Part shown: positions 1 through 15,000 of the stretch, in pieces
Numbering within the stretch: the first letter of the stretch is position 1
How the letters are laid out: the number at the start of each line of letters is the position of its first letter
NCBI RefSeq assembly: GCF_029227915.1
Contig: NC_079882.1
Coordinates: forward strand, 26,107,001 to 26,171,000
Direction: 5' to 3'
Length of the DNA: 64,000 bases
DNA from: Hydractinia symbiolongicarpus
Lineage: Eukaryota > Cnidaria > Hydrozoa > Anthoathecata > Hydractiniidae
Translations under genes and position numbers: made by a program
Notes under the pieces: model-generated
Told to the model about the DNA's origin: nothing
Database searches by the model: none
What the model saw: only the letters and a program-made list of their open reading frames with translations

Positions 1-3000
1 TTTGAAGTTGTGTTGCAGCGCGGAAATTGTGAGGTTTTGAAAGTTTGCTACGTCAATGTTTCTGTAACTTTCGATGACACTATTGATGTCGGAATAATTT
101 AAAGATTTGATGTAATTGAAAACATTATTTACTGTTGCAACCATCGAATAGTTCCCTGTAAACTTTAAAATCTCCTCAAACGCGCGAATTTCCAATCCAT
201 CAAATAATTTCGAGACTTGCTCCATGTTGTCTCGGTTAACCAACTTATTTTGCCATATTGATTGATAGATCTTGTAGTATTGTATCTTTCCATTTTTCAC
301 AAACTTTTCAGCGAAGGCATTTCTTTCCGACTGAGAAAATTGTCCGAAGAGTCTGATCAAAAACAGCATGTATTCATTGTGTTTTTTCCATGTTCTAAAA
401 AACAATAATAAAATCCTTAATTCATCTCAACTGTATCATTACAGAAAGCAAATACAGAATAAACACAAAATATTTTAGTATACAGTGAAACTTCCTTTAG
501 CGGAAATTGTTGAGATCTAGGAAAGTGTGCGCTATAAAGAAGTGTCCTCTATATAGAAGTTCGTTCAAAATAGACTTACATTGATTCAAATAACTACTCA
601 TTGAAACCTATGTTGAAACTGACCGCAGTGTGTTTCAAAAGAATAGTTTGGGTGAAAGAAAGAAACTATAGAGAATACATCTTTCAAGGTAGATATTTCC
701 AAAGTACTTATTGTTGCGATTTGCAAAAGAAATGCTACTTTAAAGCGCGGAAAATGAAGAAATAAGACCAATTTCAGGATAAACATGTGAAAAATAAGAA
801 CATCTTAGGCTGAAACCAAATTTCAGGGATCTATTAAAAAAAGCAATCAAAAATAAAGAAGATGTGCTTTACCTTGCATACAGAGTTCCAGCTGTCCCAT
901 TGTGTATTTGATATCGTGAAGCAATGTTTTTTAGATAACCAATCAAATCTGTCTGCACAAATGCCATCATTTCATGTGGTAGCGATTTCATTGCATCATC
1001 ATGCATATTCGAAAAAACTTTCAGGAACTCGTCTGTTGCATTTCGTTTTAATTCTTCTGGTGCTATCTTTGTAATATGTGATCGAACGTTCTTAGATAGA
1101 TATTCAAATCGTCCATACCAATTTTTAGGAAGAGTGAGTTTAAGTTGTGCAACCAGGGAATCAAAATACAATAACGTTATTTTCTTGATCTCATCTGCTA
1201 TATCTGTTTTTTGAAGAGATAGTTCGACAAATTTTGTAAATAGGCGTTCCACAGTCCTGGCATATTTGTACTCTCCTCCAACGTGCTGTTTTGATGCTTT
1301 TAAGACGAGTTTATACATGAGTAAGATGCTGTCTTGAAGTGAATTGTTTTCAGAAAGAACGTTTCTTAACTCACCTGTAAAGTCAGACATGTTGGAATTT
1401 AAAAGACTTAAAAGTTTAAAAATAACTTCATTCCCTGGTTCTTCTTTAATTCGCAAAACAATTTTTTTTAAAATTGCAGGTACAAAGTTTCTTTCAAACA
1501 GAGCTGGAATTCCATTTACAGAATCTTCATGCAACAACATCGTTTCCAACATGGCGATACCGGTGTCAGAAACTTGATGACGCTCTTTTAAAAGTTTTAA
1601 CAACGCTGTAAATAATTCTTTTATTTTTCTAGTTTTAAGGAATTCTTTAAAAGGTTTTGTTCTTGCTGGACCCAAACGACCTCTGGTGGTAATAAGTGTT
1701 GCTAACGTTTGAAAGTAATCAGGAATCGACTTTGAATTAAGCAGTTGTTGGATATGTCTCTGATGAGAACCAGTCACTCGATACGTTTGTAAAGCGAATC
1801 TACTCAAGCGTGTTATGAAATTGACATAATTAAAATCTTCAAAAAACAATTTAAAAGCACGTTCCACAGAGACAGGAAACCTACTTCGTGCTAGGATGCT
1901 TTTTGAAACAACAGTAAGGTAATCAATTTCAAATATTTTATCGATTTTGCCTTGATTAATTTTCGCTTGAAGGTCTTTAATGTTATCGAGCGGAGACTTT
2001 CTAGAATCATATCGCCATGTTTTTAGTACACGTACAATATGTTGAATAACAGAGACCAGTTTATTTTTATACTTTGTCGGTAGATATTTCGTTAGATTAG
2101 TCATGCCCTGCTTCACACGAATGTCCTTCAACTCTTCACCGTATGAGGCTTGAAGTAAATTGATAAACTTTTGCAGGTAAACTAAATATTCTTTTTCGAA
2201 AATATTCAATCTTCGAGTGTTCGATTTGCCAGGAAACACTTTGCTGTATTTCTTCGGAACAGTAGTTTTCAATTCATTTCTGATCATTCGGTCAAAAAAT
2301 GACAGTAAGTTTTTCGCTTTAAATGCATTGGTAGCTTGCTGAGACACGTTAAAACCAATGCCAAATCCTGTTTGGTTCTTGAACATCGTTTGGAATTCAT
2401 TTGAAAAAGGTAATTCCAATGTTCTTAGCACAGCTCTGATAATGGTTTCTTTGGTAATTTTCTTTTCAATATATCTCTCCTGAATTTCATTTCTATTGCA
2501 ATGTAACACTGAAAAATAGTCCTTCATACCTTTCGTCAAAAATATAGTCAATCGATCAACCTTTCCTGTCTCCAGTTTCAATAAGCCACCAAAAAATGTT
2601 TTTAACCCAGAAGCAATATAGCGTTCAGTATTACCTGTGATTTCATTGACACTAGGTTGCAACAATGTTGTTAGTTCTTTCAACATTGGATTATCAAGCA
2701 TAATTTGATATTTAACATTTCCAGACTCGTCGAATGTCAAAACTGTCATTTTCTGATCTTTGGAATTCTGTGCTCCAAATGGTTTACTGTTAATGATAAC
2801 TTGTCTGAGTCCATTTTTAACCGCTCCAGTAATTTGGAACCAACCAACTTTGTCAAGAAATATTTCAAAATTTGAGACTTGATTCGTGTTTTTATTCCAG
2901 TCAATATACACAACGTTTTTCGCTGGAGGAGCAGTCGCTGTTTTGCTGGACCTCAACACCACTGAAATTATATGAAGCATGTTCAAAATGGTTATGAAGA

Positions 3001-6000
3001 ATTTATGAAAAATGCAAAATTGCTGAAATCAGTCAGAAAGAAATCAAAAGAATATTTTTAACAATAATAATTTTTTTCATTCTGGGACAATGTTTCCAAT
3101 CAGGGTTGGCAATGCAAACACGTTAAATTATTTATTGGCAGACTTACCTGAATGCTGGATAACACCACTTTTATCCAAAATTGATAAAATTATATCCGTA
3201 TTTTTTCTGCGAAGCTCAATCCAAAACTGCATATTGTATTTCGCTTTGTACATATATTCTTGATCCACTAACGATTTATGATAACTGCCGAACTATAATA
3301 GAAGAATGAGAATCAATTTTTTAAGACGATCATACCAAAAAGCTCAATTTTAAACGCTATTGTAAGCACTTACAAAATCAAAAACCAAATCCCCTGTATC
3401 ATTACGTCGAGTTAACTTCAATTCGTTAACATCAAAACTGTCTTTAGACTTTTTCATGTCCAAACCCAATCCAAATCCCTGAAGTTTCAGACGGAGTGTG
3501 TTCGCATTTTCACCATACATAAGATTAATCATTTCCATAAACTTTAAAGTTAACACAAAACCACTTGAGTTTGTTGTTCTCATTAATTTTATTGGGGATA
3601 TCCAGTTACCTAAATCATAACAACTATCATTTTATTTAGGAATTAAAACACAAAGAATTCTTTGCGTTGTAAAGACATGCTTCTATTGTTATATGGAAGC
3701 CAAAATATATGATTATATAATAGGGAAAAAAGCCTTAATCTATCTTGCCCTGATTATTATTAACGCACTTTACAATCCAATAGTATACAAGAGAGTAGTT
3801 TTACTTCTGAAAGCAAATTTACCAAATAGTGTAAAAATCGTCATAAAAAACAAAATTATTACCTTCTGGCATCAGCACGTTAAACATTATTCCTTTTTTG
3901 GAAGGTTGATGATCAACTTGAAGACAATATCCCAACTCTGTTATGCCAAGCATGTTTCCAGTTATACAACCTTTGTGTAAAGTTGAGCTGTTTCTTAACT
4001 GTAATTTTAAACTACTCTTCTGTCCATTCATGTTTATACGACTATCAACAGTTATATGTGAATTGGATCGATTCCAAAGAACATCAAAGGTAGAAAGTTG
4101 ATTGTTAAATGAAAGTGATGCATGAACTTTGTTGCGGCTCCAGTAAATTGAGTTTTCTAACTTTTTATTGAATACTTGGAGTGTATTTGTAAGAACATTT
4201 GATTTTTTCTCGTACTTTAATCCTGCATCCCATCGAAGTGTTACACCATTTATATTTCCGTTTAACTAAAAAGATTTACATAGTAAACAGTATCGACATA
4301 ATTCACATCGATATAATTGACACGTTTGGCATTTAGACCTATTTTAAAGGAGGAGATGACAATAAAAAATTATAAAAATTGATATATTTAAAAAAAAAGT
4401 CACATTGTTGTAAATTTTAATCAAAATGATCATTTCAGTCTAAATATTATCTCTTTAATTTCAATCTTATGTGTTTAAATGGAAAGAAAAATGAAATCAC
4501 AATTTCACAGAAAAAACGACAGGACTTACAAACACTCGTTTTTCTTTTGGTATCCATTTTCCATCTGCTTGAACATGATGGTCAGGCTGAATAGAAACAT
4601 CACCAAGCACTTCATATTTTAAAATGTCTATTCTACCAAACGTTTTTACATTCACTGAGTTGCCATGTGTAATGTTGATTCTACCTTCGAGTACTGGCAA
4701 AGATGGCAGTGCAGTTGCTAGAATCTGTGTATTAGTTGGTGCATGTGTGAAATTCAAGTGAAAGAACTGTGGTTTATACTGTATCTTCACATCTAAGCTT
4801 GCAATTTGACCAGGAGTGTATTCCAATTGAGTGCCTAGAGCCCAATATTCATACGTATTCTTGTAAAAGATTTTATGCTTCATGTAATATTTGCCTAGTG
4901 CAAAATAAAATGCTCCCCCAACATTCCGATTTAATGTTGATGGATTGGTCTCGTTGAAGAATTTTCCAAATACAGATATGGGTGTCTTGGTGAAATTTGA
5001 TCTCAATGTTGTATCAATTTCATTGGTTTTTTTATTAAAGCTAAAAATTACAAAAATATAAGACACACAAGCTCTTGCTAATTAGTACAAATTACTGCAA
5101 ATAAAGATTATTGTTAACATTGTTAACATTGTTGTCAATGTTAATAAGCAATATCTTTAAGATTTATTAAGTTTAATTCAAAATGTCAGAAGTTCCCTCA
5201 CTTGTAAGTTAAAACAATTCCTTTTCGTTTTTCACCAAAGGATACGCCAATAACACCTTTATCATCCTGCTTGGTTATTCCTAATCGTATCGTGTGTTTT
5301 CTTTCACTCGTGGCACCTGGAGTACTAACACTGATTGCATATAGCCCACCATCATTCGTAATACTAAGACGATACGTCTTTAATAAAGGATCTGTCGGAT
5401 AGCTTCGGATACCAACATGCAGAGGGCCAGTCAATGGGAAATAAGGACTGCTAAGATTGTAGTATGCATTAGGGAAACTCACATCCATGCAAGTATTCGA
5501 TCCAAACATAAATGAGCTGTTAAAGATATCCTCTGAACAAAAAGAACCCTAAAATGATACAAGTCATCTCACGTAATCATTTCACTGATCTTTCAATTGG
5601 ATTAGATGCACATACACACAGTAGGTAATATTATATAAGGTTTCCATAAAAATTTGTTGATATGATTGAAACGTTGTTACTGCGAATATCAGTACATATA
5701 AATTTATGAATTGATTTTCTGCTATAAAAATGGCACTAACACAAGAATCGCAGTATCACAGCAGTCAACATAATTTATCATTTAACATCATTTAAAGAAC
5801 AGTTGCACTGCTTTAAAATACCTTGCAGGCAATTTAAATTATCTTTTAGACAGTTGTGGTGAACGCTGACCAAAACAATATTTATGGATTGTACTGATCC
5901 AAGATAAATTGATATTCTATAGTTATCTAGGTTTTTCGAAGGCGGAATATGTTGTGTTTCTTACATAATTGTTTATTTTTAGCTTTGATGTTTCCAGCCT

Positions 6001-9000
6001 TTGTTTCTTTTAATTTTATATTTTTCCAGAAAAAGTTAACAGCATTAAAAAATAGTGAAAATACCTCTGTCATCTTAGCAATTGCATTTATTGGTTCCTT
6101 CTGTTGTGTTGTCAGGTGAAAAACGTCATAACTAAAGGCAAAATACAGTATTGACATAAACACAAACTACAGAAAGAAAACATATGGTATACATTAAGAC
6201 TTGTTGGAACAGTTTAATAATTACCTAACATTAAATACATCTGTTATACTTTTATCTGCATTTAAGTCCACTTTGATTTCTTTGCCTTCATTGTAGTCAA
6301 GTTTTCCATGCAATTTTCTTGTTGTGAGCATATTTGCATGAAATGACGTTCCAATCTTACCAACACCAAGACATTCAACTGTTAACTTTCCAGAAGCATG
6401 AATTGATACACTAATTTAAAAAGATAAACATAAATTATAAAACTAATTTATTTCTGAGATATCCACAAAGAATTATATTATATAAATGTTTATATGCATG
6501 TGCAAACAAGCTTAATACCTCGGATTTAAAGAGCCATGCATGGTCACACTCTTTGGACCAAACAACAAATTCTTAGTAACAACACGTCCTTTAACATCTG
6601 TAGTAACGACAGCCGAACTGTTGACACCTATTTTCAGTGGTAAACCAAGGATTGTTGGAACAGAATGTGAAACTTCCAGAATAATTATGTTTCTTTTAAA
6701 TGTTCTTTGTTTTCCTTTTGTTAAGTCATACAGTTCCTTGATTATATTTAAGTTGTCTAGTTTTCCATTTAAAAACGGTATATCCTCCAGTGTAAACATT
6801 TGTATTTCATTTCCAAATACTTTTAATGACAGTAAAGCTTGTGGGGAAGATAACTTCATGTTTACCTGTAAAAAAAATAAACAGTTAATTTCCACATTGT
6901 TCATAAGCTATAAAGTCGCAAAATCACAATCCAAAAAATATTCATATCTGACTTACTTTTTCATCTATATTTTTGTATAAATTGTCTTCATCAACATCTC
7001 TTCTTCTTCTAGATAATTTCTCTTCAGGGATTTTGAATATCTTTTTAAGATATGAGCTACTTAAATACCCATTCCCTGCAAAATACTTTCCCAATAGCAT
7101 TTCTAGACCTTCCATTCTTGCATTTAATTGCAAAGGATTGACAGAAAAGCCAAACATGTGGGTTGATACGTTCAGATTAACTGTTCGTGGCACAAAACTT
7201 TCAGGGTGGAATAAAACCATACCATCAACAGTGGCAGCATGCTTATCTAAAATGTTTCCAGTGATTACAGAAACTTACATTATGGTAACATAAGGAAAAT
7301 TGAAAAAATAATTATTGCAGGGCTGTTACATTGTGCTCAAATCGAATTAAACCTATTTCTTTGTAATAACTTCTGAAGCATAAGGTTTTACGCATAACTT
7401 TTAATTAGCTCTGGGATAGTTGAAGGATTTTGGTGTGACCTTACATATTTCGTCAACGTAACTTTTTGTCTTTAAATATCCTTATCAACAATCCCAATTG
7501 TCCTCCAATGTGCTAACAAACATTTGTGCCAAGGTTTGTGGCAATTGATGTCTCCTATATCACCTTTGGAGGAAGATCGGTTAAGAAGATTTATGAAATG
7601 TATAGAAGGAGCCTCATCAAAGTCAAAAAAAAAAACAATTTAAAGAAAAAGTCCCTAATTTTAAGAAAATTTAAAGAAATTTGAGGTGTAGCAACCCAAT
7701 ATTATCTTTAGAAGGCTTCAAAAAAAAAATTATTATCATTAAAAATAAGGTTAGAAAAACAATACATACATAAATTCAATGAGTGCAAGAATGCTTTTGA
7801 ATATCTGGCAGGTGAAGGATCATACTCTGTCAATGGATATTCTTTCAAAATCTTTGTAATAAGAGCTGTTATTCTATGAGAAGTAAACGTACAAAAATTA
7901 AATAGTAAACAAAAGATTCTTACTTTATTAGAGTTTGTCTTTTGATGACATGTTTACAACAAGAGAAATTTACAGATACTCCAGTGGTTTATATAGTTGC
8001 AGTCAAGTAATATGCGCTACTCAACTACAACATACATACTTCTTCTTAGTTGGATCTTTGTTCTTTGTGGCACTGCGTAAATATGAATTGATCAATGACC
8101 TCATTTGACTTGATTCTTGTTCGTCATTTGCTAGGTCTCTTGCCAAGATAACATCTGTTCTTGTTGGTGATTTCATCAACATTAAAAATATTTCGATTCT
8201 TTTCTCTAATTCCTCACTTTTATCAGTAAGGATCTCATAAAAGGTACCTTTTACATCAGATGTAATTTTCATCCTTCGAAGAGCTTGAATGGCTGCAACA
8301 CTTATATTTGTGTGGTGAGCATTTTTAACGCAATCCATAATCAATGCTATGGCTTTCGTGGGCCTACCCATGTTTCCAATACTTCTTAATGAATAAAAAA
8401 TATTTTGTTGTTTTTCAAAGTCATGTGTTTGACAATCATTTCCAAGCAGTCGAAGTATATAATATTCTGAATCTTCCACAACCTTTCCTATCATTCCCTA
8501 AAATGAAATTTTGCGCTTCTTTGCAACAACACAAATATTATTTACTTGCAGGTTATAAAATAAAATAAAATACACTTTAAAATCAACTTACAGTTTGATC
8601 GCATTCACCATTGCGATGTTGACACATCCTGTAAATCAATGATGTCAACAAGAGGAGAACTGAAGGTTTTCTTGTTTGCTGGTAAATACCCTATATGATA
8701 ATAAAAATATTTTTTATATCTCCCTAAAGCACAAATCTTCTTTCAATTAGTTAAGTTAGACAAGGATGTTGCCAAAAAAACACTACCGTTAATAAACGAA
8801 TAACTTCAGGAGTGGGTTCTTTGATAAATGCAAGATATGGCATGAAACGAAAGGCTTCACTTTGCAAGTTTTTTTCCTTCATTATTTTAAATAAAACTCC
8901 CATACAACTTGGAGTGCCACACTGAGCCATAGCATCAAATAAATAGAATCTAAAAGAAATGAAACGAAGTGAAACTGCTTTTCATTTGTGCCTATGCAAA

Positions 9001-12000
9001 TTATACAAAAATTTGTGTATAGGCTGTACCAATACTTAAACTATCATAAAAATCAGAGACGTTCATAAATAGCACTAACAGAGTGAATTAAAACCTTAAC
9101 AAAACCCACAATATGTTACAAACGTACATTGTAGACGAAATAATGTTACTTTTGTTCATATTCATATCTACACATACCTAACTGCTTCCTTTTTAATGTC
9201 CATAGTATAAACAATGCTAGCTATATCTTCACTGCTCAGATGTCTGAAGGAAAGCACCAGGTCAAAAAAGTTTTCAGCTGTATTGAAGTTACTTTTGTGA
9301 TAATCATTGGTTGCTAAATTGTTTAACAACTCTTTAACTTTTGTTTTAAAAGAAGATATGTAGGGTGTAACATGTTGATGGTTGTGATCATACATTATTG
9401 CTGTGGAATACATTTCTAAAATGATACAACAAAGAAATTATTGCAGTTCTAGACTAAGAACTGAATTGGAGACAACTTTTTTAGATATTTCGAATTCTGA
9501 AGACATTTTTTAAGTAATGACAGTTGAAATTGATCATTCTTAACAATAGAAAATACCAGCTATTGTTGTTACCCAAGATACATACCTTTATACGGTATTT
9601 GCTGCTTGTTTATTTTTGTGGAAGACTTGCGGGAAAGCTCACTCCTGTGAAATAAAGATCATACAATAGAATTTTAACTTTAACATTAAAGAAATCTAAC
9701 CTGTAACACTCACCAACTGCGAACATAGGCACCTCCTTCAGTTTCGGAAGAAAAAGGTTGGACAAGAAAATATTCTTTACATATAACATCCTTCAGACCA
9801 ACTCTCTTCTTTTTGTTCAATTTGTAGGAACACACAGAAGTAGATTTAAGTACTGGGTTCTAAATAAGAAGGGGAAAAGACTAAAACATTTCATCATTAG
9901 ACTGTTAGGAAAAAAAAACTGGCTGGCATATTGGAAAAATTAATACTAGTATGGGTGTAAGAACCACAAAATGACATATTAAAGGGACATTAAAATAAAA
10001 AACAAAGTCGAAAATAGCACTTATGTGTATTCTTAATTGTACTCTATTAGACACAAGCGATCATATCATCTTTAATTAACAATCTGTCATGTATTTTACA
10101 TTCTTGATGATCTCAACTTAACATGATCTCAACTTGAAATATTGCTTACCTTGGGGACTCCTTCTTCACCTTCATCAAAAGAATCACCATAAATATTTGA
10201 ATGTGAAATTTGATGACCTTTACAAGTGTCTAAATCTTTTATTTTATCAATGTGCTCAACTTGATCATCTACTATACCATGCCCAGTCTTGTAATCACGA
10301 ACATACTTGGTCTGGCAGATACCGGATACATCATGCTAAATATAGAAATCAAATCACTTTATGTATTTTCATCTTATAATAATTCAATAAAAACACTTTT
10401 CTCAGTAGTCCAGCAATTTTCTACTAGTTAAACAATTACGCGTGTAATAACGACTTGAAAAGATAGAAAGATTTTTAAATGAGTAATAATACTAATAGAT
10501 TTAAAACTAGTCACCTATCTGAGAACCTAAACTGAAAACAAAAAAGACATACTTCTGTCACTTCAAGCATTTCATCTTTTACTTGGCGCACCTGTATCAT
10601 ACTCAAGATACCTCGCTGAATGTTCAACACATCAGTTTGTGTTGATTTTACTGAAGGACTAACATGAGTGATAACTCCATTTTGCATAACAAAACGCAAG
10701 GCATGGCTACTTAATCGTTTTACCAAATCATCTGATTTTAATTCATTGTAGTTGTCTTTAGATGAGCCAAGTGATTCGTATATCTTTGCATCTGTTACCT
10801 AAGACAAAAAAATCTGAAATTTACTTAAAGATAAAATTATAATGCAAGAAAGTTTAAATAAGACATTAAACAGTGTATAATAAAGTTTTATACATTAAAC
10901 ATTTTAAAAGAACCAAATAAACTAAAATAAATATCCACTTTTTTTTAGACAACAAAAAAAATGTAGACAGTTTAGCACCATTATACCGTTACATTAAATT
11001 TTATTTTTTTATTTATAATATATTCAAATTATTCAAATTAAACTATTTATCCAATTATTTAAGAATAAAATATTTTGCAGACAAATACCGATAACCAATA
11101 AAAACCAAAAAAAAATAAAAAAGTGCATTTTCCATGCATTTATTAGAAATCTAGATCTTAGGGACATTTCTTTATTGTACATGAAAACATCCAATATTTT
11201 TAGGAGTATCCTCTTAACTGTGTAACAAAATAAAAGTGAGAAAGTGGGCAGTTAATTTTTAGTTTAGCTGACTACTCTTCCTTTGCAATATAACTTTTAG
11301 CTGTTCATCAGTCATCATAAATACACATGACATAATTTTTTACAATTGAAATATAGCTTGATTTCTCTAATTTATTAGACTTATATCCTATATTCTTCCT
11401 TTATTGTCATGTATGGTATTAGTTAAATTAAAATACTCAACCCTAACGACAACTCCCCCCTCCCTCCACCCCAATATTATCAATTTTTTTAAAGCAATGT
11501 GCACATGAACTTTTTTATCAGAATTTCTGTAAGAATTAATTTTCATGAATGAAAAAATATATTTAAATATTTATCAGTAAATAGGCATTTGACAGACTGT
11601 AAAATTGAACTTTTAAGAGTTTACCTCCTATATAAAAATAAGTCAGATCAAAGCTTGGAAAGTTGTCTAGAAAATTGGCACATTATTTTTGAAAAGTCAG
11701 GTATTAAGATTTTGACTTAGAAGGTCCCCTAATTATATATGACATCATGAACTTGCTTTGAGTGGGGTGTTGCATTTAATAATCAAATTTTATTTATTTT
11801 TAGACAGACATAGGGTAAACATGATTTCAGGAAGGAAAGTTAGCATATTTTTACTGTGTTACCAGACAACAATGATACACACCTTTAGGTGAAAATCGCA
11901 GCTGTTCCAATTTACAATCTGAACTTTTGCTGTAATTTTCATTTTAGTCACATTATTCGTAGTTCCCATAATGCCATTTTCAACTATTCCAGTATAATGG

Positions 12001-15000
12001 AAAAGTTCATTTCTGTTTTTGCGAAATTGAGTGTTTCCTAAATAAAGTAAAAGCAAAGTATAGAAAATATAAGGCCAGTCCAAACACAACATAAATATCC
12101 TTAACAATAGTCTAAGTATTCTTTTACTATAAGCTATGTTTAATTATTTTAAAATATATTTATTAAAACTTTTATGAAGCTTTTCATAATAGTTACTTCT
12201 AAGGTATAGATCCAAGGATCACTTTTATATGGATCGCATATTTATGATATACCTAGTAGGTATATTTCAAAAACGCAAATTTATAAGTTACAAACAAACC
12301 CATACTACTCCTTCTATACCTGCACTGAGCTGTTGGTAAGAATAGGAAAATCCTGTAATTTTCCTCTGCAACCAAAATGTGCAACTAGTTTCAGAAATGT
12401 CTTGATAATTGTTGGTTTGTATAAATTTAATTTTTATGTATTTGTCTCAACCCTTTCTGTTTTTTTTAAAGATACATGTTAGAAATCATTTAGCCATTTT
12501 CGACTTTGACCTGCATGCTTTTAAAGAAAAGTGGTAATTTGGACAAAGCAGGCATGTAGTTGGGGGAGGAAAGGATGGCTAAGCATGAAAACCAGTATGT
12601 AAGCAAAATAATATAGTTTTGGTTTATCAGCATAAAACTATTGTAATTTTAGATATTGTTAGTGTTACTTACTACACTTAGTTTGCCCAAATGCATCACC
12701 AGTCCATCTCCCAGATACTGTAAAAATAAAAAAATAAAAAGTATAAACATAACTGGATATCCTCTCTATTAGGTATAAAAAATAAATACTTCAGGTGTAG
12801 ATTATTAACAGAGAAAACTTTCAATTAATAAATTTTATTCCATTCAAAAGCCACATATTGTATACTACAGTTTATATTAATAAAAAATATCTGTGTAGTG
12901 TCTAAAGATGCAGTCTTTAAATAAAAATTTATTAAGAAGGTATGTGCAAGTAAGACTTAAACATACACAAAGAAAATGTTTTATAAAAATATGATGGGTA
13001 AATGGATAAAATAAGAGTAAAAGAATAATTATATTTATTTATTCAAAAAAAAAAAACAAATCTAATCTTTCACTATCCTATTACTATTATCATTGAACAC
13101 ATTGGGATAAAAAATTGCGTCGTCATATCCAAACCAAAAAACAGGCCTAAAGGGCCAAACATAACAATGGAATGAAAGAAACTGTTGTTGGATGTTGATA
13201 GTTGATTTGATAAAAGCATATTTATAAAGCCTAAAATATGACTTTAGAAGTGTTGACTTGGAGATTTATGTAAAGAAAAAAAATTTTGAACGATTTTTTT
13301 TCCATATTTGCTGTTAATGGATGAGTCACTATAAAATAATGAAAAGTCACCAAATTTGATGATTATTGCAAGGCTTAAAACCCCTACCCCAGGGCAGGCT
13401 AAATATTTTTTCAAGTTGAGCTGAAATATGATTTCTTATAGGACATAGAATATTATCAAGCAAAAACTATGTACACACAAACAAATTCAATAAAAAAAAT
13501 AAAAAAAAGAAATAAAATATATATAAAGATATAAATATAGACAAAATATGTAATAAAGAAAACAATGTACATATTTTCTAAAATTATAAAAGGGAGAAAT
13601 GAAAAATAAGTTATGTGTAAAAATACAACTAAATAAGAATAAGACTCAAATAAGAAAAAAAGCAAGCCGATGCTGGGCTCAAAATACACTTTGCTTATAA
13701 GAAATGGTGCAAAATAAACCAAAACTCAAATGTCATTAATCGTAACCTGGATGATAATTTTAAACTGCAACACATAAAAAAACTAATAGTAACAGTTTTT
13801 GTGTAGAAATTTTGTCAATTTTCCTATTTTACTATGTATATACCAATAACAAGGTTAAACCTGAAAATATTTTATTAGAAATAATGTTTGTTGAAGAAAT
13901 TTTAGCAGTTCAGCTTTGTCACAATTTTTTTGCATTTTGCAAAGAAAAACTTTTGCAATTGTACAAGAATAGAAGTTTCAATGGGGAAAAACCTTTCACT
14001 GCTGAGACCATTTCTAATCGAAACATTTCGTAGAAAAAAAAACTTTGTGGTTCACAACTGACCTTACTTTTTGAAGAGAAAAAATTATAAAAATGCGTTT
14101 TTATCCACAAACACTTTTTCCCTTATAGTAGTCAGTTTTAAAACAATCTATCTTTGAAGATCAAGCATTTTAAAAATTTAGCAAAAAATTACAAAAACTT
14201 AATTCCCACTGAAAAATTAAAATGTTCAGCGCAGCGTTTGATACAATTCTTGTTCCTGGATTATATTTACATAAAAATTTTTTGCAAAGCAATTGAAAAT
14301 TCTGCAAGTAAAGTAATTGTACAAATCAAATGGGTATTTCAGATAGTTTTAACACTTTAAACTTGATTGCTTGAACATTAACAATGAGCTTATCACTGTC
14401 TTTTATATCTTTCTCATCCATAGCTTTGGGAAATAGGTAAATTTCCATTTCCTCTTTGTATTTATTGTATTTTCTCAAAATAAATTCTTGAAATAATTGT
14501 TGAAATTCGTCATTTTCATCTGGAAATATTTCGCAAATTCGTTCTGTAAATGTAGGAACGTTAGTTGTGGATTCAGGAATAGCATTCCTCATGCTTAAAT
14601 TCAGAAATATACATGCTTTTAACAAATCTAGTTTTAACATTGTAAATGAAAATTCATCTAGCAATGCTCTTGCAGCAGTTAACACTGGTGAAAATATACA
14701 TTCAAAAGTTCCACTCAAACCATTAACTTTAATAAGGGCTTCAAAATTGGATGGGTTGTTGATTATTTCTTCTTCGATCTGTTTTTTTTCTTCTTTTGGC
14801 ATTTGACTTAACAACAATTGGCAATTGAATTTTAGAATGGTTTCCTTAATAGAAATAACATTCTGTGTAATAACTGAGAAATCAGTTATTTCTTCAAATA
14901 GATTTAATTTTGGCAAAAAATAATGGGGAAGGTATTTTTTGTTTAAGTATAAGAGTAACTTGTCAAAAAGACACAAAAGTCTTTTCGAATATTCTTCATC

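Noticed and set aside
13456-13722. 88-codon minus-strand ORF rich in Phe, Tyr and Ile.
   Set aside because: Artefact of AT-rich intron sequence; hydrophobic throughout, with no start context or domain.
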